Virus record (IMG/VR): IMGVR_UViG_3300021425_003324
Location: 1-64,000 of that record
DNA: 64,000 nt
Reading direction: 5' to 3' (one strand)
Origin: a virus
The notes under the pieces: model-generated
What the model was told of the DNA's origin: nothing
The model's input: only the letters and a program-made list of their open reading frames with translations
The model's database searches: none
Shown here: positions 23,887 through 33,215 of the stretch, one piece after another
Layout of the letters: the number at the start of each line of letters is the position of its first letter
Position numbering within the stretch: the first letter of the stretch is position 1
Position numbers and translations under genes: made by a program

Positions 23887-25465
23887 AATAGTTGGTGCTT
23901 ACAAAGATAGGCATCGGTGCCTGATAATCTTCCTCTTCGTCCATGGTTTTGAATGAATTATATATACGTGGATCCCAATCTCGTAATATACTAATAATAC
24001 GTAGACATAACAACAATGCACTTACTAAATCGTCTGTTTCTTCTAATTTTCCTCTATAAGTGGTCCCTACAGCAACAAAGTTTTTTAACTCGCTGATTAA
24101 CGGAGCACTTGTAATTTGCAATTTATTATTTTCAATCATTACTTTTAATTTACTACACGCTGTTAATTTACTGCTATGTGTTGTATTAAATCCTTTCCTA
24201 AACTTCCTTACATGACCTTTCCGTATAGGCTCACTTATAAATAGTCCAGGAATGTTTTCTTCTCCAAAATCATTAATTACCAATAATGCAGCTTCTCCAA
24301 TAGCGTTGTTTTCAACGCTCCAGTATATATTTGTTGCACTTTTTGTATGACTTGCAATGTAGTCACAAATATCTTTTAATACACGGATCTGTCCTGGTAT
24401 TGCAGTTGTATTATGCCGCCATTCGCCTACTTGTTTATATGTAGGTAATTCTATAATTTGGATAGCTGCATAATCTCCGCCCGTTCCCATACAAGGATCT
24501 AAGCCTACTACATATGTTGCATCAGGTTTTATTTTATCATACCAACGAGTCTGACCCATATTAACAACAACCTTAGATGCCTCCATTGTAGCAAGTGTCA
24601 TGCTATTAATAAGTGTTTCGTCATAAACTAAAAATTCACAACCGTATTCTCTGCGGAAACGTTCTTCACCGATCCTACCCATTTCAGCTTCGCGCCATTC
24701 TTCGTCCCGATCAGGGTGTTCATCCCAATGTACTGTAAAGCTATGGAAACCATTTAATCCTAATTCTTGCTCATTTCCATGGTCGTCATATTTTTGTTCT
24801 GCTTGTTTCCATATTGTTGCAAAAGTATCTTCGTCTGAATTTGGTGTACTAGTTATGATTGCACGACCACCAGTGGCAAGTGTTGGTGATATACTAGTCC
24901 AAAATTCTTCTGCAATGTTTGGGGCAACAAACGCAAACTCATCACAATAAAGTAAAGATATACTCATACCTCTACCAGTGTTATCTGTTGTAGTAGCACT
25001 TACGATGCGAGATCCATTTTCAAATTCGATGCTACCTTTATTATAACTAGTAACCCCTGCTCTAATATAATCCGGACACATTTCATAAACATATCTAACC
25101 CTTTGCATAATTTCTTGTGCGCCTGTATACTTGTGGGCAGCAATTAAAATCGTTTGGTCAGGGTTAAACATTGCAAACCAAGTTAGATAAATTGCTGCAC
25201 AAGTAGTTTTACCTGTTTGCCTGGGCAACATGTTGATATTAAATCGATATTTGTGATATGTAGCAAAAAGTCTGACTTGGTATTCAAAAGGATCAAATTT
25301 TAATTTGCCTTTTACAGGATGTTGAATATATGCAAAATTTTTAGAGAAGTACAGGTATCCATCTTGAGGATCCATACATTTCATAAGATCCTCAATTTGT
25401 TCATTTGTAAAAGTTTCTGTTTGGTTTGCTTTTTTAGTTATTACACCGTCTAAGGATTTACTCAT
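23885..25465 (-). CDS. 17: Terminase large subunit gp17
   Basis: 526 residues (T4 gp17 is 610). The ATPase has the terminase-type Walker A LPRQTGKTT (80-88) and Walker B LLYCDEF (D175, E176). The RNaseH-like nuclease begins with VVGLDPCMGTGGD (D323 as metal ligand), and TDDLVSALLL near the end supplies the last acidic residue. It packages DNA through the portal and cuts it into headfuls. It lies between the low-complexity virion protein and a late gene. Confidence 0.95.
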   Translation of the reverse strand: MSKSLDGVITKKANQTETFTNEQIEDLMKCMDPQDGYLYFSKNFAYIQHPVKGKLKFDPFEYQVRLFATYHKYRFNINMLPRQTGKTTCAAIYLTWFAMFNPDQTILIAAHKYTGAQEIMQRVRYVYEMCPDYIRAGVTSYNKGSIEFENGSRIVSATTTDNTGRGMSISLLYCDEFAFVAPNIAEEFWTSISPTLATGGRAIITSTPNSDEDTFATIWKQAEQKYDDHGNEQELGLNGFHSFTVHWDEHPDRDEEWREAEMGRIGEERFRREYGCEFLVYDETLINSMTLATMEASKVVVNMGQTRWYDKIKPDATYVVGLDPCMGTGGDYAAIQIIELPTYKQVGEWRHNTTAIPGQIRVLKDICDYIASHTKSATNIYWSVENNAIGEAALLVINDFGEENIPGLFISEPIRKGHVRKFRKGFNTTHSSKLTACSKLKVMIENNKLQITSAPLISELKNFVAVGTTYRGKLEETDDLVSALLLCLRIISILRDWDPRIYNSFKTMDEEEDYQAPMPIFVSTNY

Positions 25466-25468
25466 TTT

Positions 25469-27172
25469 TTATTTAGCGAAACTTGAAATCAAATTTATGA
25501 TATTGCCAGCGGACATTCCATGTTTTTGCAAAGCATCTATAGCTTGTTTTGTAACATTCATAACTTCTTGAGGTACATTTTGAGCAGCATTACCTTGATT
25601 TCCTGCAGCATTAATTGCGGCTGCGGCAGCTTTTCCTCTATCCGCTGCTTTATTTCCTGCTGCTTGTCCTGCTTGTGCTTTAGGTGCTGCTTTGGTAGCT
25701 CTTAGTCGTGCCTGTTGTCGTGCTTGGCTAACATTCTTTGGCCTTGGTTGTCCGCCTGCTTGTGCATTAGGTCGAAACCCTTGCGCTCTATCTCCAGCTT
25801 GAGCTTGTTGTTGCATTTGCTGATTGCCTGCTGATTGTCCTGGGCTGTCTGCGGTAGTAGCCATTGCCTGTGCTGTGTTTGCTGGACCTTTAGGTGCTGC
25901 TCCACCTGAACGTTGCTGTTGGAAATAATTTGCTTGATCATTTGTTGCTGGCTTGGCTGCTGGCTTGGCTGCTCCACCTGAACGTTGCTGTTGGAAATAA
26001 TTTGCTTGATCATTTGTTGCTGGCTTGGCTGCTCCACCCTTTTTCTCTGCTCCTGTAGGTTGTGTTTGTGAAATATCTGGTTGAGTTGCCGGTTCTGCTG
26101 TTGGCTCTTGTCCTTTTGGCGGAGTAGGAGGCGGACCTGCTTGGGGATTAGTTGTACCTCCACTTAATTCTTGGTCCCCAGTAGCTGCTTGTGTATTATC
26201 TGCTGGTGGTGCTTGTTGATCGTTTGCTGGTGGTGCTTGTTGATCGTTTGCTGGTGGTGCTTGTTGATCGTTTGCTGGTGGTGCTTGTTGATCGTTTGCT
26301 GGTGGTGCTTGTTGAGCATTATCGTCTGTAGCAGAAACCTTCTGCGCTTGGGTCTGATCTTGTTTTTCTGCATCTTTATCCCCTTTGTTTGCAGATCCAA
26401 CACTTTGAGCATTTTTTATAAATTCATTCTCTTTGTCTATTAAGCCAAATTGATCGCCGCCACTTTTATAATGATCTCTCTTTTGCTCTAAATATTTTAT
26501 CATTTGTTCTTTATTAAACGTAACTGTGCTACCAGTTCCATAAGTCTGTGTTGATTTATAAGTATCAGGCTGCTTTTTTATATTTGCAATCTCTGCATCA
26601 AGCTGTGCTGCAGGGTCCTGTTTCTGTTTGTTCTTATTAGCCGCAGGTTTCTTTGCAGGTTTTGTTGTTGTTGTTTGGGTTTTTTTCGTAGTTTGCGGTT
26701 GTGTATCATCTCCACCATTGAACCAGCCAGAAACAGTATCTATACCTTTCTTCAGCCAATCAACTTCATCTAATTTTTCGTATTTTTCATATAAGTTTTT
26801 TTTTAACTGTGCTTTTAATTTTTCCTCATAGGTTATAGCAGGATCTTTAGCTCGTAACGCACCTTTGTCTTTTTTCCTATTTAAGCCACCAGATAAATCC
26901 TGTAGCATGTATGAATCATCTTGATATTCTTCGTCTGGAGAATTAGCATATTCTTCTTCTACTGCTTCTCCACATGGTGTATCCATGCTGTGGGCGGCAG
27001 CACAAGCAGGACACATATGCTCTCCTTCGTCAGGCATAGGTTGATTAATGTCCATGTCTGTGACTAGATGTGCAGTGTCTAATCCTGCGTTTTTTAGAAT
27101 TGCCATTAATTCTAAGACTTCGCTGCTGGTGTTTCCAGTCATTGATATATTCATACTTGCTTCTTTTAACAT
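25469..27172 (-). CDS. Low-complexity virion protein with internal repeats, 567 residues
   Basis: AGAGGA before ATG 27172 sets the start; ATG 27154 (MNISMTG) is a possible alternative. The first 120 residues are conserved-looking, with CPACAAAH and LSGGLNRKKDKGALRAKDP, which I recall from a cyanomyovirus protein next to the terminase. The middle holds 8-residue repeats QQAPPAND and a 24-residue repeat containing QANYFQQQRSGG. The end is Ala/Gln/Lys-rich. It resembles a flexible internal or tethering protein. Role unknown; disorder is plain. Confidence 0.65.
   Translation of the reverse strand: MLKEASMNISMTGNTSSEVLELMAILKNAGLDTAHLVTDMDINQPMPDEGEHMCPACAAAHSMDTPCGEAVEEEYANSPDEEYQDDSYMLQDLSGGLNRKKDKGALRAKDPAITYEEKLKAQLKKNLYEKYEKLDEVDWLKKGIDTVSGWFNGGDDTQPQTTKKTQTTTTKPAKKPAANKNKQKQDPAAQLDAEIANIKKQPDTYKSTQTYGTGSTVTFNKEQMIKYLEQKRDHYKSGGDQFGLIDKENEFIKNAQSVGSANKGDKDAEKQDQTQAQKVSATDDNAQQAPPANDQQAPPANDQQAPPANDQQAPPANDQQAPPADNTQAATGDQELSGGTTNPQAGPPPTPPKGQEPTAEPATQPDISQTQPTGAEKKGGAAKPATNDQANYFQQQRSGGAAKPAAKPATNDQANYFQQQRSGGAAPKGPANTAQAMATTADSPGQSAGNQQMQQQAQAGDRAQGFRPNAQAGGQPRPKNVSQARQQARLRATKAAPKAQAGQAAGNKAADRGKAAAAAINAAGNQGNAAQNVPQEVMNVTKQAIDALQKHGMSAGNIINLISSFAK
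25896..26039 (-). repeat. 72-base tandem duplication, two copies
   Basis: Two in-frame copies with a 72-base period (starting near 25896 and 25968), each encoding TNDQANYFQQQRSGGAAKP. They are nearly identical in DNA, so the duplication is recent or maintained by recombination. Confidence 0.8.
26201..26315 (-). repeat. 24-base tandem repeat, about five copies
   Basis: The unit begins at 26201, 26225, 26249, 26273 and 26297; the last copy is partial. It encodes QQAPPAND repeats. The copies are identical at DNA level, so copy number should vary between isolates. Confidence 0.9.
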
Positions 27173-27183
27173 TATTTTTCCTC

Positions 27184-30100
27184 TTAATAAAACTCTTTTA
27201 ATAAACCTGCGTTTTTTAATAATCTTCTAAAATCTGTGCTGTCTCTTACTTGAACATTAGCAGTAGCAGCCTCTTTATTTTTCTGTGCTGCTGCAGTGTT
27301 GGCCTCTGCTTCTGTATCATAATATGTTATATCTAATGCATTTTCTTTATTGTATACACGGTATTGTGTTTTTCTGTCTTTCGTAACGGTATCTACTACA
27401 TATTTCGCAGGTACATCTCCGGTTTGTACCGGATTCGTGATCTCTCCTGGATTTGGTGCTTGGTTTAGATTGTTGACATTTGAAGGCTGACCAGCATTGG
27501 CAGTCGATCCGTATAATTGCTTATACTTATCAATAACATTTTTTTGTCTTAGTAACGAATCGTTGATCGCTGTTTTTAATACGTCACTTGTTTTAGGATA
27601 CTTTAGCATCGCAGTTAGGTCTTGATACTCATCATCATATGTGTTAAACCAATTATTATAAGCTGTCTTTTTATCTGTATCGTTCATTTTCTGATCATTA
27701 AGTATTTTTAACATATTTTGTGCTGATGCGTTCAGTTGTTGAATATCTTTTAAATCACTTTCATCAGTTTTACCATTACCTGTAATTGGAGTTGTAACTG
27801 ACGGTCTTGGATCTGGTATGATCTCGCTAGCTCTACCTCTGGCAAATTCTTTTGCTGCTTCTTCTGTCTTAAATGGTCCTCCTTTTACTTTTGCAACACC
27901 TTCAGGTCTTTGTACATATACATCATATCCAAGATCTGTTTGTCTAATAAAATGTGGATATTTCCTTTCCCTACCTTGATAATTACTTGTATCTGTACCC
28001 CAGCTTCCTACTGATTGGTCATTTACATCTGGTCCTTGTAACTCGCTTGGTTTTTGATCACTCTGTTTATTGCCAAAGTCTACCCTCTGTGGGCTAGTGT
28101 CTATATAGGATCCATCTTTCCTTTTTGTTTTCCAACGATCATTAGGAGCATTAAGGATATCTCCACCTCCAGGACCATCGCCAGCCATATCATTCCATTT
28201 TTTAAGTTTTGCCCATTCGGCTTGATCAATGAATTCCAAATTCCTACTTTTCAGCATATCAATAATTGCTTTATAAGCGGCTTGGCTCATATCTTTTGAT
28301 ATTTGACGTGCAATTTTGTAAGATCCACCATTGGCAGTGTCTTGATTAACAATATTTAAAGTATCACTTAGATTTGCTCCAGCATTACTTTCACTATCTC
28401 TTATTCTATCAACATAATATGTCCTTGATTGCGGCAGCCTTAGCAAATTGTTAATTTCTGTTGGCAACGGTATAAATCTTTCATAATGTAATTTATCTGT
28501 TTTGCGTTGTTGTACAAACTTTTGTCCAACCTTTTTACCAAACTCACTACCTACTTTCCTTGCTGCTGCCCCGCCATCAGCTGTAGTTTGTCCAGATTGT
28601 AGAGCTTCTATAGATTGGAAAACTCCGTTTATGTCTCGCACCATTTTTGATGCAAATTGTTTGTCAAAATTAATTAACCCATCTACTTCCGGACCGTTTA
28701 TATATACATTCAATATGCTAGCCAATGCTTCTAATCTAGCCCGATCATTTGCAAGTTCTTTTACATCTATGTCAGCTTCAAACAACCTTTTACCTATTAT
28801 TTTTTTTGCTTCAGTTTTTTTAGCAGATTGGGGATATTTTTTTAGATAATAATGAATAGCATCTTTAATGATAGTGTAATTATCTTTTGTTACCCTTAAT
28901 TTCCTAATGTCTCTTGGCGACATTTTTAGAATTGAATCAACAGTTAGACCTTTAGAGGATTGTTCTGGTGGTTGATTTGCTGATGCATCGTCTGATGTAA
29001 CACCATACATTTTATTAAGTTCATCTTGACTCTTCATTGGCTTTGTTGAATCATCAGCAGTTTTTGTAATGTCAAATTCTTCTTGCGGATTAACTTTTTG
29101 TTGTTGATAGGTTATAGAAGCAGGTAATAAATTTTTGTTCAACTGAGCTTGAGCTATCTTACGGTGTTTTGGATCTGAAAAGTCTACGTTATCACTTTCA
29201 AATTCACCTCTTGGCATTTTATCACCAAGTTTTTTGCTTAACTCGGTTTGTTTAGCACGAGAATAAAATACTTGAGGAGGATTTGTTGCTGTATCTACAT
29301 GCGATATTAATCCTTCTAAACCTAGTTCCTGGGCAATTATACCATAAAAATTATTCATCGCATTCCATCTTGTATCAAAGAAACCTACTTCTCCTAATAC
29401 TTTATTCGCTTGGGTAACAAGATTGTCTGCTGTTGGATTCGAAAGGACTGCATTTATATAGTCAGCATAATATCCTAGATCTCCCTTAGATTTAGCATAT
29501 TGAGTGCCATCTGTTTTATCCTGCTTAAACTTATCTAATCTATCATTAGCATTGGCTTGTGTTTTAAGTCTTGCATCTGCTGCATCTCTTTCAGCATCTC
29601 TTTCAACATCGTCTGCATTACCTTTAAACGTTCCTGAAGATTTTGTGCCAGGATCAAATCCACTTGATCCTCCTAATGCAGGATCGTCAGTATCTGCTTG
29701 GGCTCGTTGTTTAGCTTTTGCGTAGACATCACCTTTTCTTTTTTGCCAGTCTATTTCTTCCCATGCATTTGTTGCTTCATCTGGTAACATATCTACCATT
29801 CTTGAAAACATATTTTTTATTGTGTTCCAATCTCTTTCGTCGTCAGCAGACATTATTTCAATTTTGCTCCAGTCGATATTTTCTCCTTTTTCAACCAGTC
29901 GAATATAATATCTTAATTCTTCATGGATAGATTCTGTTTTTTTCTTACTGCCATATGTGTAAGCATATTTCGCTAATAATCTTTGCGCTCTATTAATCCA
30001 TTCTTTCCAATTTCCCCTGTTTAATTCTTCTACTTCTTTTCCTTGGTACTGAACCATTTTAGTACTTTTCTTGCTACTTGGATCTAATTCATCATACCAT

Positions 30101-31728
30101 TTAGAACCTGCTCTTGCTGTAGCAGTTTTTTTAGATTGAACTAATTTTTGATTAATAGTTTCCCATTCTCTTGCAAATTTATCAGGTAATGCAGTTTGCG
30201 AAAACATATCGCTTAATCTAACCCATTCTTTTTGGTCTTCAGGCCTCATAAAAGTTGGCTCAATCTCTTCTACATTTGGCAACCTTTCTTTTGATTGAAC
30301 TTCTGGTTGTTCCTTACTATCCCCAGAAAGAGCGCTTACACCTTTGTCCCACAATCCTTTAAGTGTGTCACCAAAACCTTCTTCATTTATCCTAGATTCA
30401 TTTTTAGAAGTATTAAATAAGTCAGGATATTTTGCAAGTAACTGATTTGCTCGTTTTAGCCATAATTCTGCATTATATCTATCTAATGCCTGGACGTTTT
30501 TTCCTTGCCATTTGACTAGATTATGATCAGGAACCATTTTATCTAATTCATCGCCTGAATCGTCAGACATCATTTTAGCAATTTCTGGCCATACCTCTTC
30601 AATTCCTCCATGTTTGTAAATAGATATAATTCCGTTTTCATCTTCTCCAGTTTGTGCATTAAAATTTTTCCTCAAAGCGCCTAAAGCACTCATTAGCGTA
30701 GGGTTGTCTTTTGCATTATACGGAGGCGTAAAAGCTCGGTCTAAATTTCCAGTTGTTATATATTGTTGCAATGCTTTATCTATTATTGGTAAGAAATTTT
30801 TTCTATCAGACCAATCAAGATTTGTTGTAGCATTTTTATCTGCCGGACTATCAATGTCCATTGTATCATCAACAGAAAATTTTAAATCATATTTTGTTTT
30901 TCTTTTTTGTAAATTATCAAAAGCAGATTTTGCTTCCGGAGGTAAAGATTTTCCAAACATAGAAAACTGCTGTAGTAATACTTTCCAGTTTTCTTTATCT
31001 TGATCAGACATTTCTTCTTGTTCAAACAATTGCTGTAGGGTCAATCGAATACTTTCAGTTAAAGTGAAAGATTTTCCTAGTTCTACCGACTCTACATATC
31101 TGTTTAATAATTCATTGCCTAATTTAATCCAATCCTGCCAATTGTCTTTACTCAGCTGTGGTACATCAGTTCCATTCCATTTAACTTTAACTTGACCTCC
31201 GCCGCTAAAAAAATCTTGTTTACCGTGATTTTTATAATCTGGAGATGATGATTTATCATCTTTTTCTGGTTCTTTTTCTGGTTCTTTTTCTGGTTCAATT
31301 TCTTTAAACTTATCGTTCCATTTCAAATTATATTTTTTTGCAATTTTTTGATCTAACCATCCAAGTTCATTTTGTTTACGTGCAGATGTTAAATCACCTT
31401 TTTTAAATTCTTTAAACGTTCCGTCTGTTTGCAATGCAGTACTAACAGTTGTACCATCCGGTGCCGTGAATGCACGTAATTTTAAAGTTTGAGCTAATCT
31501 GCCATAGAATCTATTTTTAATATAATCATCATTTACGACCTTAAAAAATCCTGCATGATCGTTAATTAACCACTCGAGTTTTTGCTCTAACTTTTGAGGA
31601 GTATAATCTCGTGAAATTCCTCTTGGAGCAACAGCATTATCAATGTCTTTATCTATTTCAGTCGTGTCACCAACTTTTTTAATAGAATATTCAGATATAG
31701 AATCTATTTTTTCTAACAAATCTCTCAT
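27184..31728 (-). CDS. Giant virion protein with internal repeats, 1514 residues
   Basis: The largest gene here, helical and charged. A Trp-rich module (WxG, V, L, then NW, W, LL, Y) recurs near residues 183-213, 406-436 and 561-589, each followed by a second module (W, FS, LP, W) near 243-275, 496-530 and 628-660, giving three rounds of a two-part repeat. A Glu-Pro-Glu-Lys tract lies at 145-156. The start MRDLLEKIDSISE resembles a T4 capsid-targeting peptide with a possible prohead-protease site (ISE). It is probably an internal head or ejection protein. The start shares one base with the stop of 31728-32237 (TAATG). Confidence 0.62.
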   Translation of the reverse strand: MRDLLEKIDSISEYSIKKVGDTTEIDKDIDNAVAPRGISRDYTPQKLEQKLEWLINDHAGFFKVVNDDYIKNRFYGRLAQTLKLRAFTAPDGTTVSTALQTDGTFKEFKKGDLTSARKQNELGWLDQKIAKKYNLKWNDKFKEIEPEKEPEKEPEKDDKSSSPDYKNHGKQDFFSGGGQVKVKWNGTDVPQLSKDNWQDWIKLGNELLNRYVESVELGKSFTLTESIRLTLQQLFEQEEMSDQDKENWKVLLQQFSMFGKSLPPEAKSAFDNLQKRKTKYDLKFSVDDTMDIDSPADKNATTNLDWSDRKNFLPIIDKALQQYITTGNLDRAFTPPYNAKDNPTLMSALGALRKNFNAQTGEDENGIISIYKHGGIEEVWPEIAKMMSDDSGDELDKMVPDHNLVKWQGKNVQALDRYNAELWLKRANQLLAKYPDLFNTSKNESRINEEGFGDTLKGLWDKGVSALSGDSKEQPEVQSKERLPNVEEIEPTFMRPEDQKEWVRLSDMFSQTALPDKFAREWETINQKLVQSKKTATARAGSKWYDELDPSSKKSTKMVQYQGKEVEELNRGNWKEWINRAQRLLAKYAYTYGSKKKTESIHEELRYYIRLVEKGENIDWSKIEIMSADDERDWNTIKNMFSRMVDMLPDEATNAWEEIDWQKRKGDVYAKAKQRAQADTDDPALGGSSGFDPGTKSSGTFKGNADDVERDAERDAADARLKTQANANDRLDKFKQDKTDGTQYAKSKGDLGYYADYINAVLSNPTADNLVTQANKVLGEVGFFDTRWNAMNNFYGIIAQELGLEGLISHVDTATNPPQVFYSRAKQTELSKKLGDKMPRGEFESDNVDFSDPKHRKIAQAQLNKNLLPASITYQQQKVNPQEEFDITKTADDSTKPMKSQDELNKMYGVTSDDASANQPPEQSSKGLTVDSILKMSPRDIRKLRVTKDNYTIIKDAIHYYLKKYPQSAKKTEAKKIIGKRLFEADIDVKELANDRARLEALASILNVYINGPEVDGLINFDKQFASKMVRDINGVFQSIEALQSGQTTADGGAAARKVGSEFGKKVGQKFVQQRKTDKLHYERFIPLPTEINNLLRLPQSRTYYVDRIRDSESNAGANLSDTLNIVNQDTANGGSYKIARQISKDMSQAAYKAIIDMLKSRNLEFIDQAEWAKLKKWNDMAGDGPGGGDILNAPNDRWKTKRKDGSYIDTSPQRVDFGNKQSDQKPSELQGPDVNDQSVGSWGTDTSNYQGRERKYPHFIRQTDLGYDVYVQRPEGVAKVKGGPFKTEEAAKEFARGRASEIIPDPRPSVTTPITGNGKTDESDLKDIQQLNASAQNMLKILNDQKMNDTDKKTAYNNWFNTYDDEYQDLTAMLKYPKTSDVLKTAINDSLLRQKNVIDKYKQLYGSTANAGQPSNVNNLNQAPNPGEITNPVQTGDVPAKYVVDTVTKDRKTQYRVYNKENALDITYYDTEAEANTAAAQKNKEAATANVQVRDSTDFRRLLKNAGLLKEFY

Positions 31729-32237
31729 TATTTTTCCTTAGCAATGCCTTTAGTTGGATCATATTCGTTTTCTTTTTTTGCAGTTTCTAATTCTTTTAAT
31801 AGATCCATAACCCTATTTTGTCCAACTTGATCCTGTGCAGATTCTCCGCCAAGTTCTTCTTTGGTAAGCAGTGTTTCGTATTGTGTAGGTTCTTTTTCTT
31901 CTTGATACTTTTCTGTTTCATCATTTTCTCCACGTACTCGCAAATGACTAGCAGGATAATCAGTATTAAGTGTTAGATAACTTTCTAAAACATGACTTGT
32001 AGTTGGATAACTTACTTCAGCATCAAAAGTAGTAACTTCACAGTTAGTTAATTGAGGAAAGTCTAATGGTCTTTCAGTAATAGGAGTTGTTTTGCCTTTT
32101 GAGAAACTAACAACTTCATACTTGTTAAGAGCGGTTTCAAGTCTATCAACAAAGCCTTCTGGTAATTCTCCAGCAGCTCTAATTTTAAATTTATAAGTTT
32201 TTTTCGATTCGGTTAAAAATTCTTTAAGTGATTTCAT
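31728..32237 (-). CDS. Conserved head-associated protein, 169 residues
   Basis: The start MKSLKEFLTES resembles the capsid-targeting peptide of T4 internal proteins (MKTYQEFIAE type) with a possible cleavage site LTE. The next part, IRAAGELPEGF and PLDFPQLTNCEV, is familiar from cyanomyovirus proteins near the terminase genes. The end is acidic and Lys-rich. A late element sits 22 bases before the ATG. Role unknown; head assembly is inferred from the N-terminus and neighbours. Confidence 0.65.
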   Translation of the reverse strand: MKSLKEFLTESKKTYKFKIRAAGELPEGFVDRLETALNKYEVVSFSKGKTTPITERPLDFPQLTNCEVTTFDAEVSYPTTSHVLESYLTLNTDYPASHLRVRGENDETEKYQEEKEPTQYETLLTKEELGGESAQDQVGQNRVMDLLKELETAKKENEYDPTKGIAKEK

Positions 32238-32257
32238 TGCAATAATCCTAGTTTTAT

Positions 32258-32746
32258 CTATTTATCCATATTTTTTAGTTTTTCTAACAGGCTGTTACGA
32301 TCTGTAACTAAGACTCCTTCGCCTTGAATAATATTTTGCTCTGGATTAGCTTCTTTATCTAATTTTTCTTTCTTTAATTGTAACTCGACCATTTTTAACT
32401 TTTTATCTAATTTTGCTACTTTGCTATCTAGATTAACTTTTAACATTTGGCCAGCAACTTCGAAAATTCGACCACTAAATCTTGCTTCTACGTTCATACC
32501 TAAATCCATTAAGTCATCATATGCTGCCATAGATTTTTCACTAACTTCATCTAGTTCTGCATCTCCTATATCTCCTAAACCTTTTACACTAGGTAATGCT
32601 GCTGCAATCTTATCATATTCTTGTAACTGTTCTAGGGTTTCAGTTGGAATATGGGTTTTTTTTGGTTTTTTTTGTTGCTTGTCGTCTTGGTTAATTATAT
32701 CTTTTGATTCTGGTAAGTTAAGCAAATCTTCTAATTTTTTTGTCAT
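32258..32746 (-). CDS. 16: Terminase small subunit gp16
   Basis: 162 residues (T4 gp16 is 164). Central helices DDLMDLGMNVEARFSG and IFEVAGQMLKVNLDSK, then a coiled-coil-like KLDKKLKMVELQLKKEKLD, match the ring-forming core of T4-like small terminases. It recognises DNA and stimulates the gp17 ATPase. It lies between gp4 and the head-associated gene rather than directly next to gp17, which is about 5 kb downstream in the transcription direction. A late-like AATAAATA element precedes it. Confidence 0.85.
   Translation of the reverse strand: MTKKLEDLLNLPESKDIINQDDKQQKKPKKTHIPTETLEQLQEYDKIAAALPSVKGLGDIGDAELDEVSEKSMAAYDDLMDLGMNVEARFSGRIFEVAGQMLKVNLDSKVAKLDKKLKMVELQLKKEKLDKEANPEQNIIQGEGVLVTDRNSLLEKLKNMDK
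32259..32266 (-). promoter_or_regulatory. Late promoter element GATAAATA before the 169-residue gene
   Basis: Minus strand GATAAATAG inside the last codons of gp16, 22 bases before the ATG at 32237. Confidence 0.5.
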
Positions 32747-32768
32747 GACAAATTCTCTAATAATTACT

Positions 32769-32776
32769 ATTTATTA
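32769..32776 (-). promoter_or_regulatory. Late promoter element AATAAATA before gp16
   Basis: Minus strand AATAAATAG directly after the gp4 stop and 23 bases before the gp16 ATG at 32746. Confidence 0.45.
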
Positions 32777-33214
32777 TTACCTCCTTGCGCCATAATGAAA
32801 AATGTCATTTTCAGTAATTACTCTAAAAATAATTCCTTGCTTTTTGCACCACATTTTTGCAGCGGCCCATTTAGCCTGATTTAAAATATAGTGTGCTTGA
32901 TTATTCCTACTACGCCCAGTTTTTTCCTTAAGAGTTTGACTCGCAGGTTTAATTTCTATAAGTTCTGTTCTAACTTTGCCAGTCTTGTCGCTAAATTGGA
33001 TTAAAAAATCAGGAACATAAATTGTAGGCTTGCCAGTTAATGGATTGATATAGGGAATTTTAATACCTTCTGATACCCATTGTGTTATACTAGGATGTTC
33101 GTCACAGAAGCGCATCATAGTAAATTCCCAACTACTCCTATACAAAGGTGTACTACCACCTATGTATTTTTCTGGATTTTTACAGCGGAATCTACCTTGT
33201 GCAAAACGTGCCAT
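32777..33214 (-). CDS. 4: Head completion protein gp4
   Basis: 145 residues, near T4 gp4 (150). YRSSWEF (25-31), a mid-protein YVPDFLIQF and LIEIKPASQ give the E, D and E-x-K of a TnsA-like nuclease fold; WAAAKMWCKKQGIIFRVIT closes it. T4 gp4 is needed to complete DNA-filled heads before tails join. Its ATG lies 2 bases after the stop of the protease gene at 33216. Confidence 0.88.
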   Translation of the reverse strand: MARFAQGRFRCKNPEKYIGGSTPLYRSSWEFTMMRFCDEHPSITQWVSEGIKIPYINPLTGKPTIYVPDFLIQFSDKTGKVRTELIEIKPASQTLKEKTGRSRNNQAHYILNQAKWAAAKMWCKKQGIIFRVITENDIFHYGARR

Positions 33215-33215
33215 T

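Noticed and set aside
25702-26163. Minus-strand frame of 153 codons rich in Gln within the low-complexity gene
   Set aside because: A second frame through the same tandem repeats; the main frame is continuous and has a good start.
26201-26315. Regular 24-base repeats resembling a CRISPR array
   Set aside because: No spacers between units; they are contiguous and encode QQAPPAND in frame.
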